A DNA stretch of 64,000 bases from Oreocharis arfaki. Lineage: Eukaryota; Chordata; Aves; Passeriformes; Paramythiidae. Positions within the stretch are counted from its first letter, which is position 1. Every line of letters begins with the position of its first letter. The stretch is taken from NCBI GenBank assembly GCA_013398015.1, contig VZRR01008032.1, positions 1 through 64,000 on the forward strand. Reading direction: 5' to 3'. Below are positions 45,703 to 60,300 of this stretch, piece after piece. Below the pieces are notes generated by a model. The model was not told where the DNA came from, searched no databases, and was given only the letters and a program-made list of their open reading frames with translations. The translations under genes and the position numbers were made by a program.

Positions 45703-48700
45703 GTGAGTAGTGCTGAGACACTTCACCTTATCCTAACCTCTGTATAAACGACACGTTTAACTCCTTTTTTGGGGCTTACAGAGCAAACTGAAAAGGGGAG
45801 GTGTTTCTGACTGCCTAGGAAAAGGTGTCAAGGCGGTCTTTGATTAATCTCAGGACAGTATCTTTTAAATTAATGCTGTTGAATTCTTGTTATTTTAAAA
45901 TTGCCTTTAAGAAGACTGTTAAAAGCTTTGAATTTATTTTCTTGTTGTTGGTAGTATCAATGTCCTCATCTTTCCTTTTTATGCTCTGTTGTTTCCTGTG
46001 TTTCATGAAACTCATGACTGGTGTTACTTAAAAAGCATCAAGGGCTAGAAAACTGTCGAAGACCTGGCTGCATTTTCTTCCCTGTTGTTTCTTGCTTTCT
46101 TTAGCCTGAGATCTTCTTTGAGGTTGTCAGCTTGTCAACATGGCAGGAGGTCCTGACAGATGAGCAGCAGGAGCACCTAAAAAAATTCCTGCCTCACTTC
46201 CCTGAGAACAACCGAGAGCACCAGAACAAGCTCATCTCAGCGCTGTTCAGCGGGGAGAACTTTCGGTTTGGGAACCCGCTGCACATCGCCCAGAAACTCT
46301 TCCGGGGTCAGTCAGCCTCGTGAGCTTCCCTGCGGGTTTGGGGCAAGTTCTCAGCTAGCAGCTGAAAACCCAGGTGTGTTTTATGTCTTTGTTACAGATG
46401 GACACTTCAATCCTGAAGTGGTGAAGTACCGTCAGCTCTGTTACAAGTCTCAGTACAAGCGCTACCTGAGTGCCCAGCAGCAGTACTTCTACAGGCTGCT
46501 CAAGCAGATCCTCGCTTCCCGCAATGTGAGTATGCTCTGGGATGAATAACTTTTCTTTATAAAAAGTGTCTTGATATAGTCACCGTTCGCTGAGGCCTTT
46601 CCTTTAATGAACTGAACGAGTATTGTGTTTCTGGTTTTTCCAGTGGCCCAGAGAGAACACCAGATGCATTGTTATAATTGCTGATTTCAGATTGTGTAAC
46701 TCTCATAGCTCTCAGTTGTGTGAACTGTCTTTTTTTCGTGTCCACCTTGTCCACACTTCCTGCATTTGCCCCTTTACAACTTGCTATTTTGTTAACAAGT
46801 TGTTCTGCCTTTGTTTGTTTACAATTTCTGAAACAAGTACAGTTGCTAAATACAGATAGACGATATGTGGATCCAAACCTCTGATTCTCATGCCTGCAAA
46901 TTCCTGGTAAAGTCTTCCTCTATGGATACTTCTACGAGCAAATTGTTGCCAACTGAAATGTGTTTGTTGCTCATTTATCTTTCATTGCACTTAGACATTG
47001 AAACATATGGCAAGTAGGGATGAAGAAGAAAGCCTGTCTTTATAAAATGCCCTACAGTGTTACGGGAAATAGAGAATCCCAGAATGGTTTGGGTTGAAAG
47101 AAACCTTAAAGCTCGTCTTATTCCAATCTCCTACCATGGGCAAGGACACCTTTCACTAGACCAGGTTGCTCCTGGCCTTGAACACTTCCAGGGATGGGGC
47201 ATCCACAACTTCACTGGACAACAGTATGGGATACATAGGAAGTTATTTCCTCTGTAGCCATGAGAGGTAAAATGTTTTTTTCAAGAGAGACAGTATTCCA
47301 TGTTGTTACACGTTCGTGTGGAAACTACATCTCAATGATTTAAGTTCTTCTCCACAGTCTACATAAAATGACAGATATTATCATGTGTGCGGAAGAAGGT
47401 GCAGAAATTTCACCTGAGTTTTTTTCTCCCCTTTAAATGATGGTCTAAAATGCTAGGTTTAAAATTTTGTGTGTGGCAGATACTGATCCTTCCTAAGCTG
47501 TCTCTTGTACAGATCTGAGGTGCTGATGGCACCGCATGGTAACCTTGCTGGAAGTATGTGAGCTGGGCTTACCTGTCCTGGCTTACAGCACTGTAGCTGA
47601 CATAGCTAATGGCACATGAATCTCTCCTTTCAGCACTTGCTGGAATTAGCCAGGAAAGGAGGCCCTGACATGACCCTAAGGAGAAAGCATTTCCCACCAT
47701 CACATGACTCGGAAGAACGAGACAGACGGACACATCGGCGCTACTTGAAGATCCTGAGGGAGGTGAAAGAGGAGTGTGGAGACACTGCCTTGTCTTCTGA
47801 TGAAGAAGGTAATGCCTTGGGCTGAACTAAAGACTCCAGGTGTGACTGGAAGAAGACATATTTTTGATGTGGAGACAGAGCCTTTGATAAAAGATTGGAT
47901 TCTGGGCTCTGCTTCCACTGGCTGGGATCTAATGAATACAGGATAATAGTTACACAGATCGGTGATGGGTCTTGCAGAATTAAATGTATATCTCTGTTTT
48001 AGATCTAATCTCTTGGCCTCCAAGTTCTCCAGCACGTTGTTCAAGTCCTCCAGTTCCCCTGAGAGTGATCCCCACATTGTCAACCTTGGACATGAAAACT
48101 GCAGGTGAGAACCAAATGAGAGGTCAGTATAGATAGAGGGGGGAGAATTACCTTGAGACCCTGCAAGAAATTACCTTGAAAATCTGTTGTTTGATGGGAA
48201 ATCTTGTATTGCTTCATTTTTGCAGTCTCCACAACAGTTGGCTCTTTTCCTAGTTTATTTAATCTTTTTCTTCTTGCAAGACCAACAAGAGTCATAGCTT
48301 CTGTAATACTACTGATTCCTCTGTTGTATTTTGCCTTTAGTGGTCAAAGCACTAGCATAGTCCAGTTCAAAATACTTAAAATTCCCTCCTAAAGTGACTG
48401 TAATCAAGTCTGCAAACCCTTCAGGCTGGTTCTGGCTTCTTTTCCATGCTTGAATCAGCAGTGAAATCTGATGACCCAATGAAACATTGAAATGAATGAA
48501 TTATTGAAATTCATATATAGAGAAATTAGTTATTGATATTTGGAGATTGCTGGAAGTGTAAATGGATAGAAAACGGCATTCTAAGAAGTGTGGAAGGTAA
48601 CAATAGTGAGAAACTGCAAATAATTCTTTTCATTGCAGACAAGATAGAACTTGGGGAAAGTGATTTGAAGATGATGTTGAAGAAGCACCATGAGAAACGA

Positions 48701-51700
48701 AAACGTCAGCCTGTAAGATGTCAAAAAGTCTTGGGGAGTGGGACCACATTTTATCTTTGATGTTTTTATCTCTTTGCCATAAAGATCAGGGTACTTCTCG
48801 GTGACAAAATGATTGCTATTTTTTATGTGCACCCACCCATCAGCCCTTTATTGTAACCTGGGTTCAATTGTCAGTGTATAGATGCAGCTCCTGACCATGT
48901 TTATCTGGATAGAACGATTTTGTAATTTTAGTTATGTGTTTTGGGGAGATGAAATTTAGGTTTCAGGGTTAGAAGACTTCCCGACTTTTATTGCAGTAAA
49001 TAATGTAATAAGCTGATCCTGAGTTTGGTGCACTTTAGTACTTGGGTACTTCTTTACCTTGTTGCTGTCTTAACACTTTGTCCTTTCTCGATTTAATTTC
49101 TTGTCCCATTGTCCTGTGTAGGATCACCCTGATCTAGTCACAACAGACCTGACCCTTGAGGACATCATGACTCGAGTGAATGCTGGCAGGAAAGGCTCCT
49201 TAGCAGGTCAGTGGATCCTTTGCCTTTTTCATTTCATGTATGTTGGTTTAAAAACTAGAGATTTTCTTTTGAGGGGAAAAGGAAAGATTTATGACAGCAG
49301 CGGGAAGGTGGAATGATTGAGGTGTGAACAAGTGCACACAACATACATTTCTAGATGCATACTTAAATAGTTTATGACTCGTTAAAATACAGTAAGAAGC
49401 TGTCTAATTATTCTTTTTAACTTTTATCTTATCTAAAGCTTTATTTGACCTCGCAACCCTCAAGAAAAAGGTGAAGGAAAAGGAAGATAAGAAAAAAAAG
49501 AAGCTGAAGATTATTAAATCCGAGGTGGAAGATTTGGCCGACTCTCTTGGCAATGCAGATGGACTCCCATCAATGTCTCAGGATCTCTCCCCCCTTCCTC
49601 TGTCATCTGTCAAAGAGGAGTAAGTGCTTCAGAGGGCCCTGAACACCTTGCAAGGATGGAGAAAGCAACATGTTTCAGCTCACATTTTTGTGGGACTGTG
49701 CAGGCTGTATTTTTGTGCAGTTTGGGATGTGTGAAATGTGTGGTGTTCATCTTTGTATGTGGAGGGGAATATTTACTTAGGGTAGTTATTCTGCTTGTGT
49801 TCTCTTTCATTTGAAGACCTCTTGAAGATATGAAGCCATGCCTTGAAATAAATGAAATATCATCCAGCTTCTTTTTCCTTCTCTTGGAGATACTGTTTCT
49901 GGAAGGACCTGCTACTCTCTCTGTGGTAAGGAACCACCCCACTTATCTAGGAATCTTTGCAGGAAGCAAAATTAAAGAATAGAGGAGCTTCTTATAGTTC
50001 TGTAATAGTGATTTTTCTTCAGACTTACTCTGCTGTAAATTATAATAAGATTTAGATTACATATTGAAGAAATTAAACCTTGTGTGAGTGCTACCACATT
50101 CTGGTTTTAACATGTTTCATGAGTTTAGTCAGTTGAATCTCTTAAGTCTTTCCATACCCATTCAGTAGATCATGGTTAGACGTATTTTATATATTAAGGG
50201 CAGAGATGGGGAAGTGTTTTCCTCTTTGGTGCTGTTGTCTGAAATACCATATTGTGGTTACTTGAAAAAGTCAGGTGATGATTTTAAATACATAAAAACC
50301 TTTTTGTCCTTTGCATATGTTTAGATGGTTTGTTTTCTGTGAAGACAGTCATAGTTTGAAGTGTGAGATCATTAATAAAAATTCTTTTTCCTCTTCAGCT
50401 TGAAGATAAAGTTCTCGATTGGCAATCTTCTCATGCCAGTGCACTAAATAACTGGTTCTCCTTTGCCCCTAACTGGTCTGAACTGGTTTTACCTGCCTTG
50501 CAGTATTTGGCAGGCGACAGCAGAGGTAAGAAGAGATGTTAAAAATGCTGATGGTGCTGGTTCCTCTGTTCTAGTCAGTGCTGGTTTATATTATACACAA
50601 ATGAATTTTTCATTCATTGCCACAATAAATCCTTGTATTGCTGGTGGTGTTTCTGTGATAGGCTGTTTCGCTGACATGTCTTGGTTGTGGTCAACTTGTT
50701 TTGCATGTGGATAGTAGATAAGACCCAGCATGATTCCCAAGTATGTGAAAATGTCTGTGAAATCGCCTTTAGACAGACAGTTTCTCGTGTTCGAATCGTG
50801 GCTTGGGACAGGGTGTCTGAAGCAGGAAGGGATTAGTCTCTTCCCCCCACAGTGTGAAGTCATTGTAGTTATCTTTGGAGATAATAAAAAATAAACTAGA
50901 TGATGCCCTGAACAATCTGCTGAAACATGAGGTTGGCCCAGCTTGGACCTTGGGCTTGGGCCATCTGAGTTTCAGCCATTCCTTTCAAACTAAATTATTC
51001 TGTGGTTCTCATTTGCTTAGTGGGAAGTTTTAAAGGCAGGGACAGAGTAGATTTGTGGTGGCCATGCAGCATATTGTCCATAATGCTGGTGAATACTGTA
51101 AATCCCAAGTTCTCTTCCCACGAGCCCATGAATATTCACTGTACAATAACTGTCCCTGGGGCCTCATATTTCTTTTTCCTCTTCAGCTTGAAGATAAAGT
51201 TCTCAACTGGCACTTTTCTCATCCCAGTGCACTAAATAAATGGTCTGAACATGGTGAACAGCAGGAACAGGCTCTCAGCTGATGGCCTGTTGTTGGAAGG
51301 CTCATTATCCTGTTCTCTTCCTTCCTTGTGCTTGCCCTTATATTCTGAGATGCTCACCTTCCCTTTGGGCAAGGATAAATTTAGAGATGCACTTACATAA
51401 TCATTTTAAATGCTCTATCTGTCACTGTGAGTCTTTAACTTGACAGTTTGCATTACCACAGTAGGCTTTTGAGGCTGGACAACTGTATAATGTCCCTGAC
51501 ATGCACATTCATCATTGTAGATGCTCCTTCCAGCTTCTCACCTTTTGTTGAATTCAAGGAAAAAACTCAGCAGTGGAAATTGCTTGGTGAGTACCTTGCA
51601 TTCTTCTATGACATGTATTTGTATTTTGTTGTATTCTCCAGGACTTTATTTTTCATCTTGCTGCAGCCCGGAGAGAAACACAGAGCTGTTAATTCCGTGG

Positions 51701-54700
51701 TTAGGCATTTTCTTTTCTTTTCGCTGAGCTAATATGTGTTTTGGATTCAAGGTGTTCACAAGACATCAGTATCAGCAGCAGACAGAGCATAAGTGAGCAA
51801 AGGCACTGGGCTGTATTTTCTTTCTGTTGCTGACTTAACCATGTTTGTCAGCCTTCAAATTTGTCTGAACACCTTCATATTTTGCCTTCTGTAGAGCATA
51901 CCTTCTGATGATTCAGAGTAATTAGTGATTATTACAATTGCACATGAATTAAGCTTCTCTGTGGAGCAAACTGATGCCATTCTCAATTTTTAAAAGTGGG
52001 AACCAAAGAGCAAATTGATAATCAATATGGTCTGGCTCGTACTGACTGAAATAGAGATGTTTTGTGGTTTTGTTCATGCCTTTTGTTACTACACAGAACT
52101 TGTCAGTCTTAACGATGGTGATTCCAGTGATCGTATTTGCAGGCTTAAACTGGCAGAGATTTGGGGTCAGGAAGCTTTTCCTCTGATCCCTTTCACAGTT
52201 TTTGGTGGAGGTTATGTAGGAATGTGTTTCTGCTCATGGATTCAGTAACTAGGATTACTTTGGAGAGTAGGAACAGGTGACTGTGTCCCGAACAGCATCT
52301 TGCCTTCTCTGCTGGGAGTTGAAGTACCCTCCTTTGTACCAGCACAGGAGATTTAGTATTTCCTAAGCCTGGAGATGTTCAGATATTGCAGTTTGAGCAT
52401 CTGTGACTGGTGATGCATTGAGGAGGGAAGGGAACAGGAGAGGACTGGGAATTACAAGCAGCTGGCTTCCTAACGATTAAAAGACTTCTTTTTTTACATT
52501 TTCCTGATTTCTTACTAGGTAGTTACCAAGATCATGAGAAGGAATTGGCAGCACTGTTTCATCTCTGGTTGGAGACCAAAGACCAGACTTTTTTCAAAGT
52601 GAGTCAGACAAAAATCACCTTCTAGGAGCACAAAACCTGACTGTGTTCTACCCAACGCTGACATTTCTCTCTTTCTCAATAGGAGAATGAAGACAGCTCG
52701 GATGCCATGCCACTGCCCAGAGTGTAAGTGTGTAACACTGCTTGAAAGCCTCTGTAGTGCTACTGAAGCTGTGACGTTTGGGCCTTGTGCCTCTGGATCT
52801 TAAAATAAAACAATTTTACATCACAAGGCAGGAGAAAATCTGATAGTCTGATTTTATAAATGCACTGGATGGACTTCATAAAGTCGACTGATTTTATCCA
52901 AGTTTGCATATATAATCAGAGCAAAGCTGCAGTCTTACTTAGGTTCTGATAATGAGTATTTATAGTCCTTGCTTGCCTTCAGGTAGCGCACAGAGCATAT
53001 TTTAAGATCTCTGCAGGGCTTACTGTTGTTACCATAAATGCTTTCAGAATTTGTTTAGAAGAATTTGCAGAAGGATGAGGGGATTAATCCTTTGGGACTG
53101 TTGTGGGTTTGCTGTGCTCAGAACTGATGGTGCCTTTTGTTTCAGAAGGACTGACTATGTAGTCCGGCCTAGCACTGGAGAGGAGAAACGGGTGTTTCAA
53201 GAGCAGGTAAGAAGAGAATCTTAATTTTAAAGGCACATGCTGAAACAGTTGGCCACTAAACTCGAAGAATTTGTGTGGGATGGCAGTTTTATACTCTACA
53301 CAAATGTAGTTAATGTGAAGAATTGGTATGTTGCTTCTGCCTTGAAGTCGGTATCTTGGCCTTGCATAAAACTTGCTAATGACATAGCCTAGCTGCTTGT
53401 TTCAAAACCACCAGTATTTCCAGTGGGTAGAATTAATTTGGTAAAAATTAATTGGATAAAACTAATGAAATTGATAGTGTCAGTTGGTAGTGCCAGCCCC
53501 ACTGTCTCCTTTGCCATCTCCCACCATCGGAGGATGACTTGTCTCTATTTTTTGGGCATGTATGTGTGCAAGCAGAAAGTAAGTGTCAATAAGTGCACCC
53601 ATCCACTTAGTTATCTTGTCTGTAGTAGATGCAAGTGGGAATTAGAGGGAAAACACATGATGGGGATTCTTCTCCCGTCTCTGCATGTGCTGTCTGCAGG
53701 ACAGAATACGTAAGTTAAATTTTGGAAATCTCTCTTTAGGGAGATAAAGGGAGGAAGGGGAAGGGGACAGGAGGTGTATCTTTGTCATATTTCTGGCACC
53801 TCTCTAGTCTGTGCAGCTGCTTGACAGTGAATGCATTGCACCTGTACACCTTGCTTAGGTGGAGCGTTGTATTTTGCATGAAGTAGTTTGTTATTTTCTT
53901 GATCCAAAATAAGTTTATACAGCAGTATTTGAGCCTTTAGTTTAAAAAGGCTTTCTTTAGAGAATGAAAACAATTTACCTTGTAATAGAACATAAGGCTT
54001 TGCTGCTTCCTGGTAAAGTCAGTACTCTTGTGTCCACCTCCAGGAGCGTTACCGGTACAGCCAGCCCCACAAAGCCTTCACGTTCCGGATGCACGGCTTC
54101 GAGTCGGTTGTTGGTCCTGTGAAGGGGGTGTTTGACAAGGAAACCTCCTTAAACAAAGCCCGGGAACATTCTCTCCTGCGCTCAGACAGACCAGCATATG
54201 TCACCATTTTGTCCCTTGGTAAGGTCATGGCCAACAAAACTTTTTTAAAGAAGAAAAACATTCCTCTGACCCCTCAAACAACGATTTTAGGAATTTACGT
54301 TGGGGATGAATGCTGTTCCTCAAGTTCATCACTCTTAGCACAAAGTTGACACAGTTGATGTACTTTAAAAAGATCCTTTATAACATCTCCTCATATTTTG
54401 GGGGGATTTTAGGGGCTAGATTTTAGAGGAAGTAGGCACTGTGAGTGCAAGGGTAATAGAGAAGTCCCAAAATGTGTCTTCTGGAGTACCTGAGTACAGC
54501 TGCCCAGTTACAGCTGGAAGTTTAGGCTCTGGTTTTGTGTTTCAGTTCGTGATGCTGCTGCTCGCCTTCCTAACGGAGAGGGAACTCGAGCTGAAATCTG
54601 TGAGCTGCTCAAAGATTCCCAGTTCCTAGCTCCAGATGTCACCAGTGCTCAGGTAAGTTGGATGTCATGTCTGGCCTCAGATTCTCATAAAAATACTCTG

Positions 54701-57283
54701 CACGGACCCAGGCAGTATTCAGTGGCAAAGGCCCAATAGTTTTTAAGGCTGCTGTGATGAGCAAAAGGGAGGTGTGTACTACTATGGTGAGCTGCTGCAA
54801 ACCTGCACCAACTCTGGATGATGAAAAAACAGCTGGAAAAGTCACAGAAGTAACACTGTCATAGCTCTGCTCACATTTTAGATTGATAAACAGTCAATTT
54901 TCAGAGCTTTGTTGGAAGCGCCATTTAATCCAAGGTGGTAAACAGCATCCTGTGCTGCAACATCTGCTCTCAGTTCTCACTCAGATGGAGATTGCTTGCA
55001 GCTTACTCGGGTTTTATACCAAATAGGATCACTTTTCTGTTCATCAATTTTGGCTAGTCCAGCGAGGGATATCTTGTAATCTGTGAATTCTGAACTTCAG
55101 GTTAACACTGTTGTTAGCGGTGCTCTGGACCGACTGCATTATGAGAAAGATCCCTGTGTGAAATACGATATTGGGCGGAAGTTGTGGATCTACCTGCACC
55201 GGGACAGGAGCGAGGAAGAATTTGGTAAGCCCGTGTTGGTGGTGTCTTAAGAATTTAAAATGTTTATAAAGATGGATAATGAATATTAATTTGTCAGTCT
55301 AGCTTTTTTTTCTAGTCAGTTTGCTCATGTTAGTCCTTCAGCACTTAAACCCAGTCTAAGAGAGCAGTGTGTCACTTTGAAGCATTTGTTTAAAAAATAC
55401 CATCCCTCGTGCAAGAACTGCAGATATATGTTCTTATGTGTCTTATTTTCAGCATTTTTGGCTAATTTTACAAGATTTTTTTTTTTCTTGTTACATGACT
55501 GTGTGTAATTAATTCCTTGTCTGAAGACGAATCTGCAACTCTTACTTAGCCTCTTCCTTAAATCAGTTTGCTTGTGTTCAGGAGCTCTAACCATGAATTT
55601 GTCCTTGCAGAACGGATCCATCATGCTCAAGCTGCTGCAGCAAAGGCCAAGAAAGCTCTTCAGAAGCCAAAGCCTCCAGCTAAAATGGTAGATTTCTTTG
55701 CTCTGCTGTTTCTCTGCTCAGGGTTGCACAGCTGCTTTTGAGACTGAGAAGGCGATTAGTCTTAATTTAATCCATAAATTCTGCATCCATGACAGGGGAT
55801 GAAAATTACCACATTTGAGTTAGCAATTCATGATGTATATGAATGTAAGTGCACAAAATGAAGAGGGAGAGAGGGAACTTTACCTCCACCCAAGCTTCCA
55901 CTGCTATCCTCTCAGCAGAAAGATCAATGGAATTCGTTTGTGCTCCCTATCAAAAGGATAGTCTTTCAGATCTAGTTTTGAGGTTAATTTGTAACAGTGT
56001 GTGTGGAACATGTCTGTTCTCCCTCTTGCAGTGCTGAAGCCGTCAGGGTTTGGATGTCTGATATTAAATAGGTCTGAAGTACTTGGCTGTTGGCACATTA
56101 ACCAAGGTAGAAATCTGCATGTTCTGAATGTTTGTCACTACTGAGGTGCACTTTCCCCTGAGAGCAGGAGCAGCCAAACACACCAATTCATCCATGGCTG
56201 CAGCTGGGGAAAGGCAGACAGTCAGTCATGTTTGATTTCAGGGTTTAGCACTGGGGCCTCATTCACCACCATACAGAACTCAGGTTAAAGTGCTCAGCCT
56301 ACTGCAGGGTGTAGCAATCAACTCCAGTTTTTGTGATGCTGGATGTGGTTTCTTCGTAGAAGTCGAGTAGCAAGGAGGGTGCTGTGAAAGCCCTCCCCAC
56401 CAGCACAGCAGAGCCTAGTCAGCTGAGCCTCAGTGACTCCAGCATGCCACCAACTCCTGTGACTCCCGTGACACCAACTGCACCTGCATTGCCAGCAACA
56501 CCCATCTCACCCCCACCAGTGTCTGGGGTCAGCAAGAGTGTATCTGGTGCTGGGTCAGAGCCAGCAAAACCCAGCCAGAGGTACTGCTTCTGTTCCCCTA
56601 TGTCACTTGGGAATGCTGCTAGCTGTTTTTCAGTAATTTGTATAATTCAGTAATGAGAGAGTTGGGGTTATTTAGCCTGGAGAAGAAGAGGCTCAGGGGT
56701 GACCTTATCACTCTCTACAACTCCCTGAAACGAGCTTGTAGGCTGGTGAGAGTTGGACTCTTCACCCAGGAAACAGCAACAGGACAAGAGGGCATAGTCT
56801 CAAGTTGTGCCAGGGGAGGTTCAGGTTGGGCATCAGGAGGAATTTCTTCACAGAAAGCGTGATTAGACATTGAAAGGGGCTGCCCAGGGAGGTGGTGGAG
56901 TCCCCATCTCTGGAGGTGTCCAAAGAACAGCTGGATATGGCACTCAGTGCTCTGGGCTGGGTGACTAGGTGGGGATCAGTCACAGGTTGGACTCGACCTC
57001 AGAAGTCTTTTCCAACCTCAATGATTCTGTGATTGTGTGAATTTCCTATGTCTTTGCTGACCTACTGGCTCTGTCTTTTCCATAGTGTTCTCTTGGTGTC
57101 CTCTCCCACCATGCCCCAGCTGGGGACATTGCTGTCCCCAGCTCAGAGCTCACAGGCGCAGCCGGGGCCAGCGCCCACCCCACGTGTGGTCAGTCACAGT
57201 AGCTCCTCGGGCCTGCCACAGGTCCGCGTGGTCACTGCCCAGTCCAGCCTCCCAGCTGTGTCCCAGCAAGCCCCAGTGGTCAC

Positions 57284-57319
<36 letters not shown>

Positions 57320-60300
57320 CACAACAGTGCCTCAAATCCGTGTTCCAGTTACAGCCACACAAACCAAAGTGCTCCCTCAGGTGAGTTGTGTAGCTCTGAT
57401 ATCTGATCTGAGTTGTCGTGTTTTGGTGTGATGCACAGGCATTCTGTGCTCATTGGGAGCATGCACGAACTGCAGGCAAGAGCACAGAAACAGTTTTACA
57501 TTTGCAATACTGTTCAGTGCTCTGTTTTTCATCATTAAAATGTGCATTACATAAAAAGTCCATAGAACTTAGAATTACAGAATTATTAAGCTTGGAAAAG
57601 ACTGTCAAGATCATCAAGTCCAGCCATGAACACAGCAGCACCACCATGTTCACTACTAAACTGTATTCTCAGGTGCATCATCCTCACATTTTTTGAACAC
57701 TTCAAGGGATGGTGACTCCACCACTGCCCTGGGCAGTCTGTTCCAATGCTTTACAACCCTTTCTGTGAAAAACATTTTCCTAATATCCACGTTAACCTCC
57801 CTGGTGCAACTTGAGGCCAGTTCCTCTTGTCTTGTCTGGAAGAAGAGACTGACACCCACCTCACTGCAATTCCAAGCAGTTGGAATCCTTGCAAGGGATT
57901 TCTTGTGAATTCGTCTGAACTTGCAAGCTGAGGCACAATACAAAGAAGAATCACTAGACTGTTCCTATTGAGGTAGTCTGCTCATAGTCTTCCTCCTCTT
58001 TTCTGCAGGCTGTGATGACTCTGCCTGTAAAAGCTCAAAGTAGCCCTGTGCAGGTGCCAAGACCAGGAGGCTCTATGGCCAGCCAGGCAAGTATCACTGT
58101 GACGGGGCTGCCTGCAGTGCCCAGCCCTGCTGTGAAGCCAGTGACCAGCTCTCCGGGCAGTTCTGCTGCCAGCACCTCTTCCACCACTGTCATTCAGAAT
58201 GTGGCTGGCCAGAACATCATCAAGCAGGTGAGAGGGAGGGAGAGACAAGGAATTGGGCTCCACAACCTGGTTGTTTGTTGTGCAGATGTGAACACTTGTG
58301 AGCCATGATGCTGTGTGAGTTAATGGACTGTGCAGATTGGAGCAGTGATGGTTTTGTGTGTTTGAGCCCTGTTTTCAGGTACAGGTGAAAGATGTGTTGG
58401 TGCAGGTTTTTTAGTGAGTGATCTCTCCTTCATTTTGTTTGGAAAAGAAACCAGCCCCACAGTATTTCCTGTTTCAGATGGGATTGGGAATGCCATCTGA
58501 TACACAACCAGAACCATTTTCAGTAGTGTACTGAGTGCTAGTCTCATTCTGCTTGCATTCTAGTGGGAGCAAACATCATCCTGTTGGGAAGTTCTGCTTT
58601 GAGCATGCCTTGGACCTTTTCCTGGTTTGACAGAACCATTTCTCTGATCTCTCCCAGGTGGCTATTACAGGACAACTTGGCGTGAAGACCCAGGCTGGAA
58701 GTGGCATCCCACTCACAGCAACCAATTTTCGGATCCACGGGAAGGACGTGTTGCGCCTGCCCCCGTCCTCCATCACCACGGATGCGAAGGGACAGACAGT
58801 GCTGCGTATCACCCCGGACATGATGGCCACCCTGGCCAAGTCTCAAGTCACTACTGTCAAACTGACTCAGGACCTCTTCACAGCAGCTGCAGGAAGCAGC
58901 GCTGGTGGGAAAGGCATCTCCGCGACTTTGCATGTGACGTCCAACCCTGTCCAGACTGCTGAGTCTCCAGCCAAGACCAGCACGGCCTCTCCTGCCTCTT
59001 CCAACCCAGCTGGAGGCACCGTGGTTAAAGTGACTCCTGACTTAAAGACTGCAGAGCCGACAAGCTCCGCTTTCCGCCTGATGCCTGCCCTGGGCATGAC
59101 TGTGGCAGATCAGAAGAGCAAAGCCGTAACCACGGTGGCATCCACGGAGGCCAAGCCAGCCGCCACAATCAGAATAGTGCAGGGGCTGGGGGTGATACCC
59201 CCCAAAGCCGGGCAGACGATCACTGTAGCCACTCACGGTAAGCAGGTGCCGTCATCCTCGCCGGTGAGCGTTGCTGGCACAGCCCACACCTCCTTACCCA
59301 CCGTGAGTGCCACAGTGTCCAAAGCAGTTGCTGTGGCCTCGGGAGCTGCGGGGACCCCCATAACCATCGGCACAGGAGCCACGGCTGTGCGGCAGGTGCC
59401 CGTCAGCACCACAGTGGTATCTACGTCCCAGGCAGTGAGTAATTCTAAGCTCTCACTGGGGGTGGGGAAGGAAGGGAGGTGCCAAAATACACTGATGTTT
59501 TATGGCTGAAAACTGGTCTTTGCGTCCACCGAGACTCATGTTAATATGGCAGAGTCATACAATGATTTAGGTTGTGAAGGACATTAAAGCTCATTCAGTC
59601 CCGCCTCCTGCCATGGGCTGAGACACCTCCCACTAGATCAGGTTGCTCCAAGCCTCATCCAGCCTGGCTTTGAACACTTCCAGAAATGGGGCAGCCACAA
59701 TTTGTATTCTGGGTATGTGTCTGCAACTCATTTCATGGTATTCAAATTGCAGCAAAATGCCCCCAAAAAGTCAGATACTTCCCTTATCTCCTCTCGCAAG
59801 TGAATGAAATAAACTTTGCATATCTGAAGTCCTGCCTCATGCAGCTCTGTGTCTTGCTCCACACCTTGGGAATAATTTCCCTTGGAATGGTGTCATAGAA
59901 AATTCAGAACTAGAAGTGCTTGTTACTTGGATTAACTTTTTTACTGATTTTCCCCTTTAATGCTATTTTAATGCCAAAATCTGAAGGCACCATAAACTGT
60001 ATTGTGGTTACATAAGCTAACTGACACTATGGTAGTTTCCTACGGATAAAAGTCATGGATCCTGTGGTGCAAAGATGATACGGATTTTCAGGGTTCAGGT
60101 AGCTGTGTAGTGAATGAGAGGGAGGTGAATTTTAAGGAGCCTGAACTGGAGCACAGATTTCATCAGCAAAGCTGCTGCTGGTTTCTGTTCCCAGGACTCC
60201 CACAAAGCAGCCAATGTTGTGCAGTTTCTCTTCTGAGGTCCCCACGGCTCGTCACATATTCTTCCTGTTCCCCAGGGCAAACTTCCAGCACGGATCACGG

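Noticed and set aside
58544..58933. 129-codon minus-strand ORF opposite NFRKB exon 22
   Set aside because: Antisense shadow of a long GC-rich coding exon.
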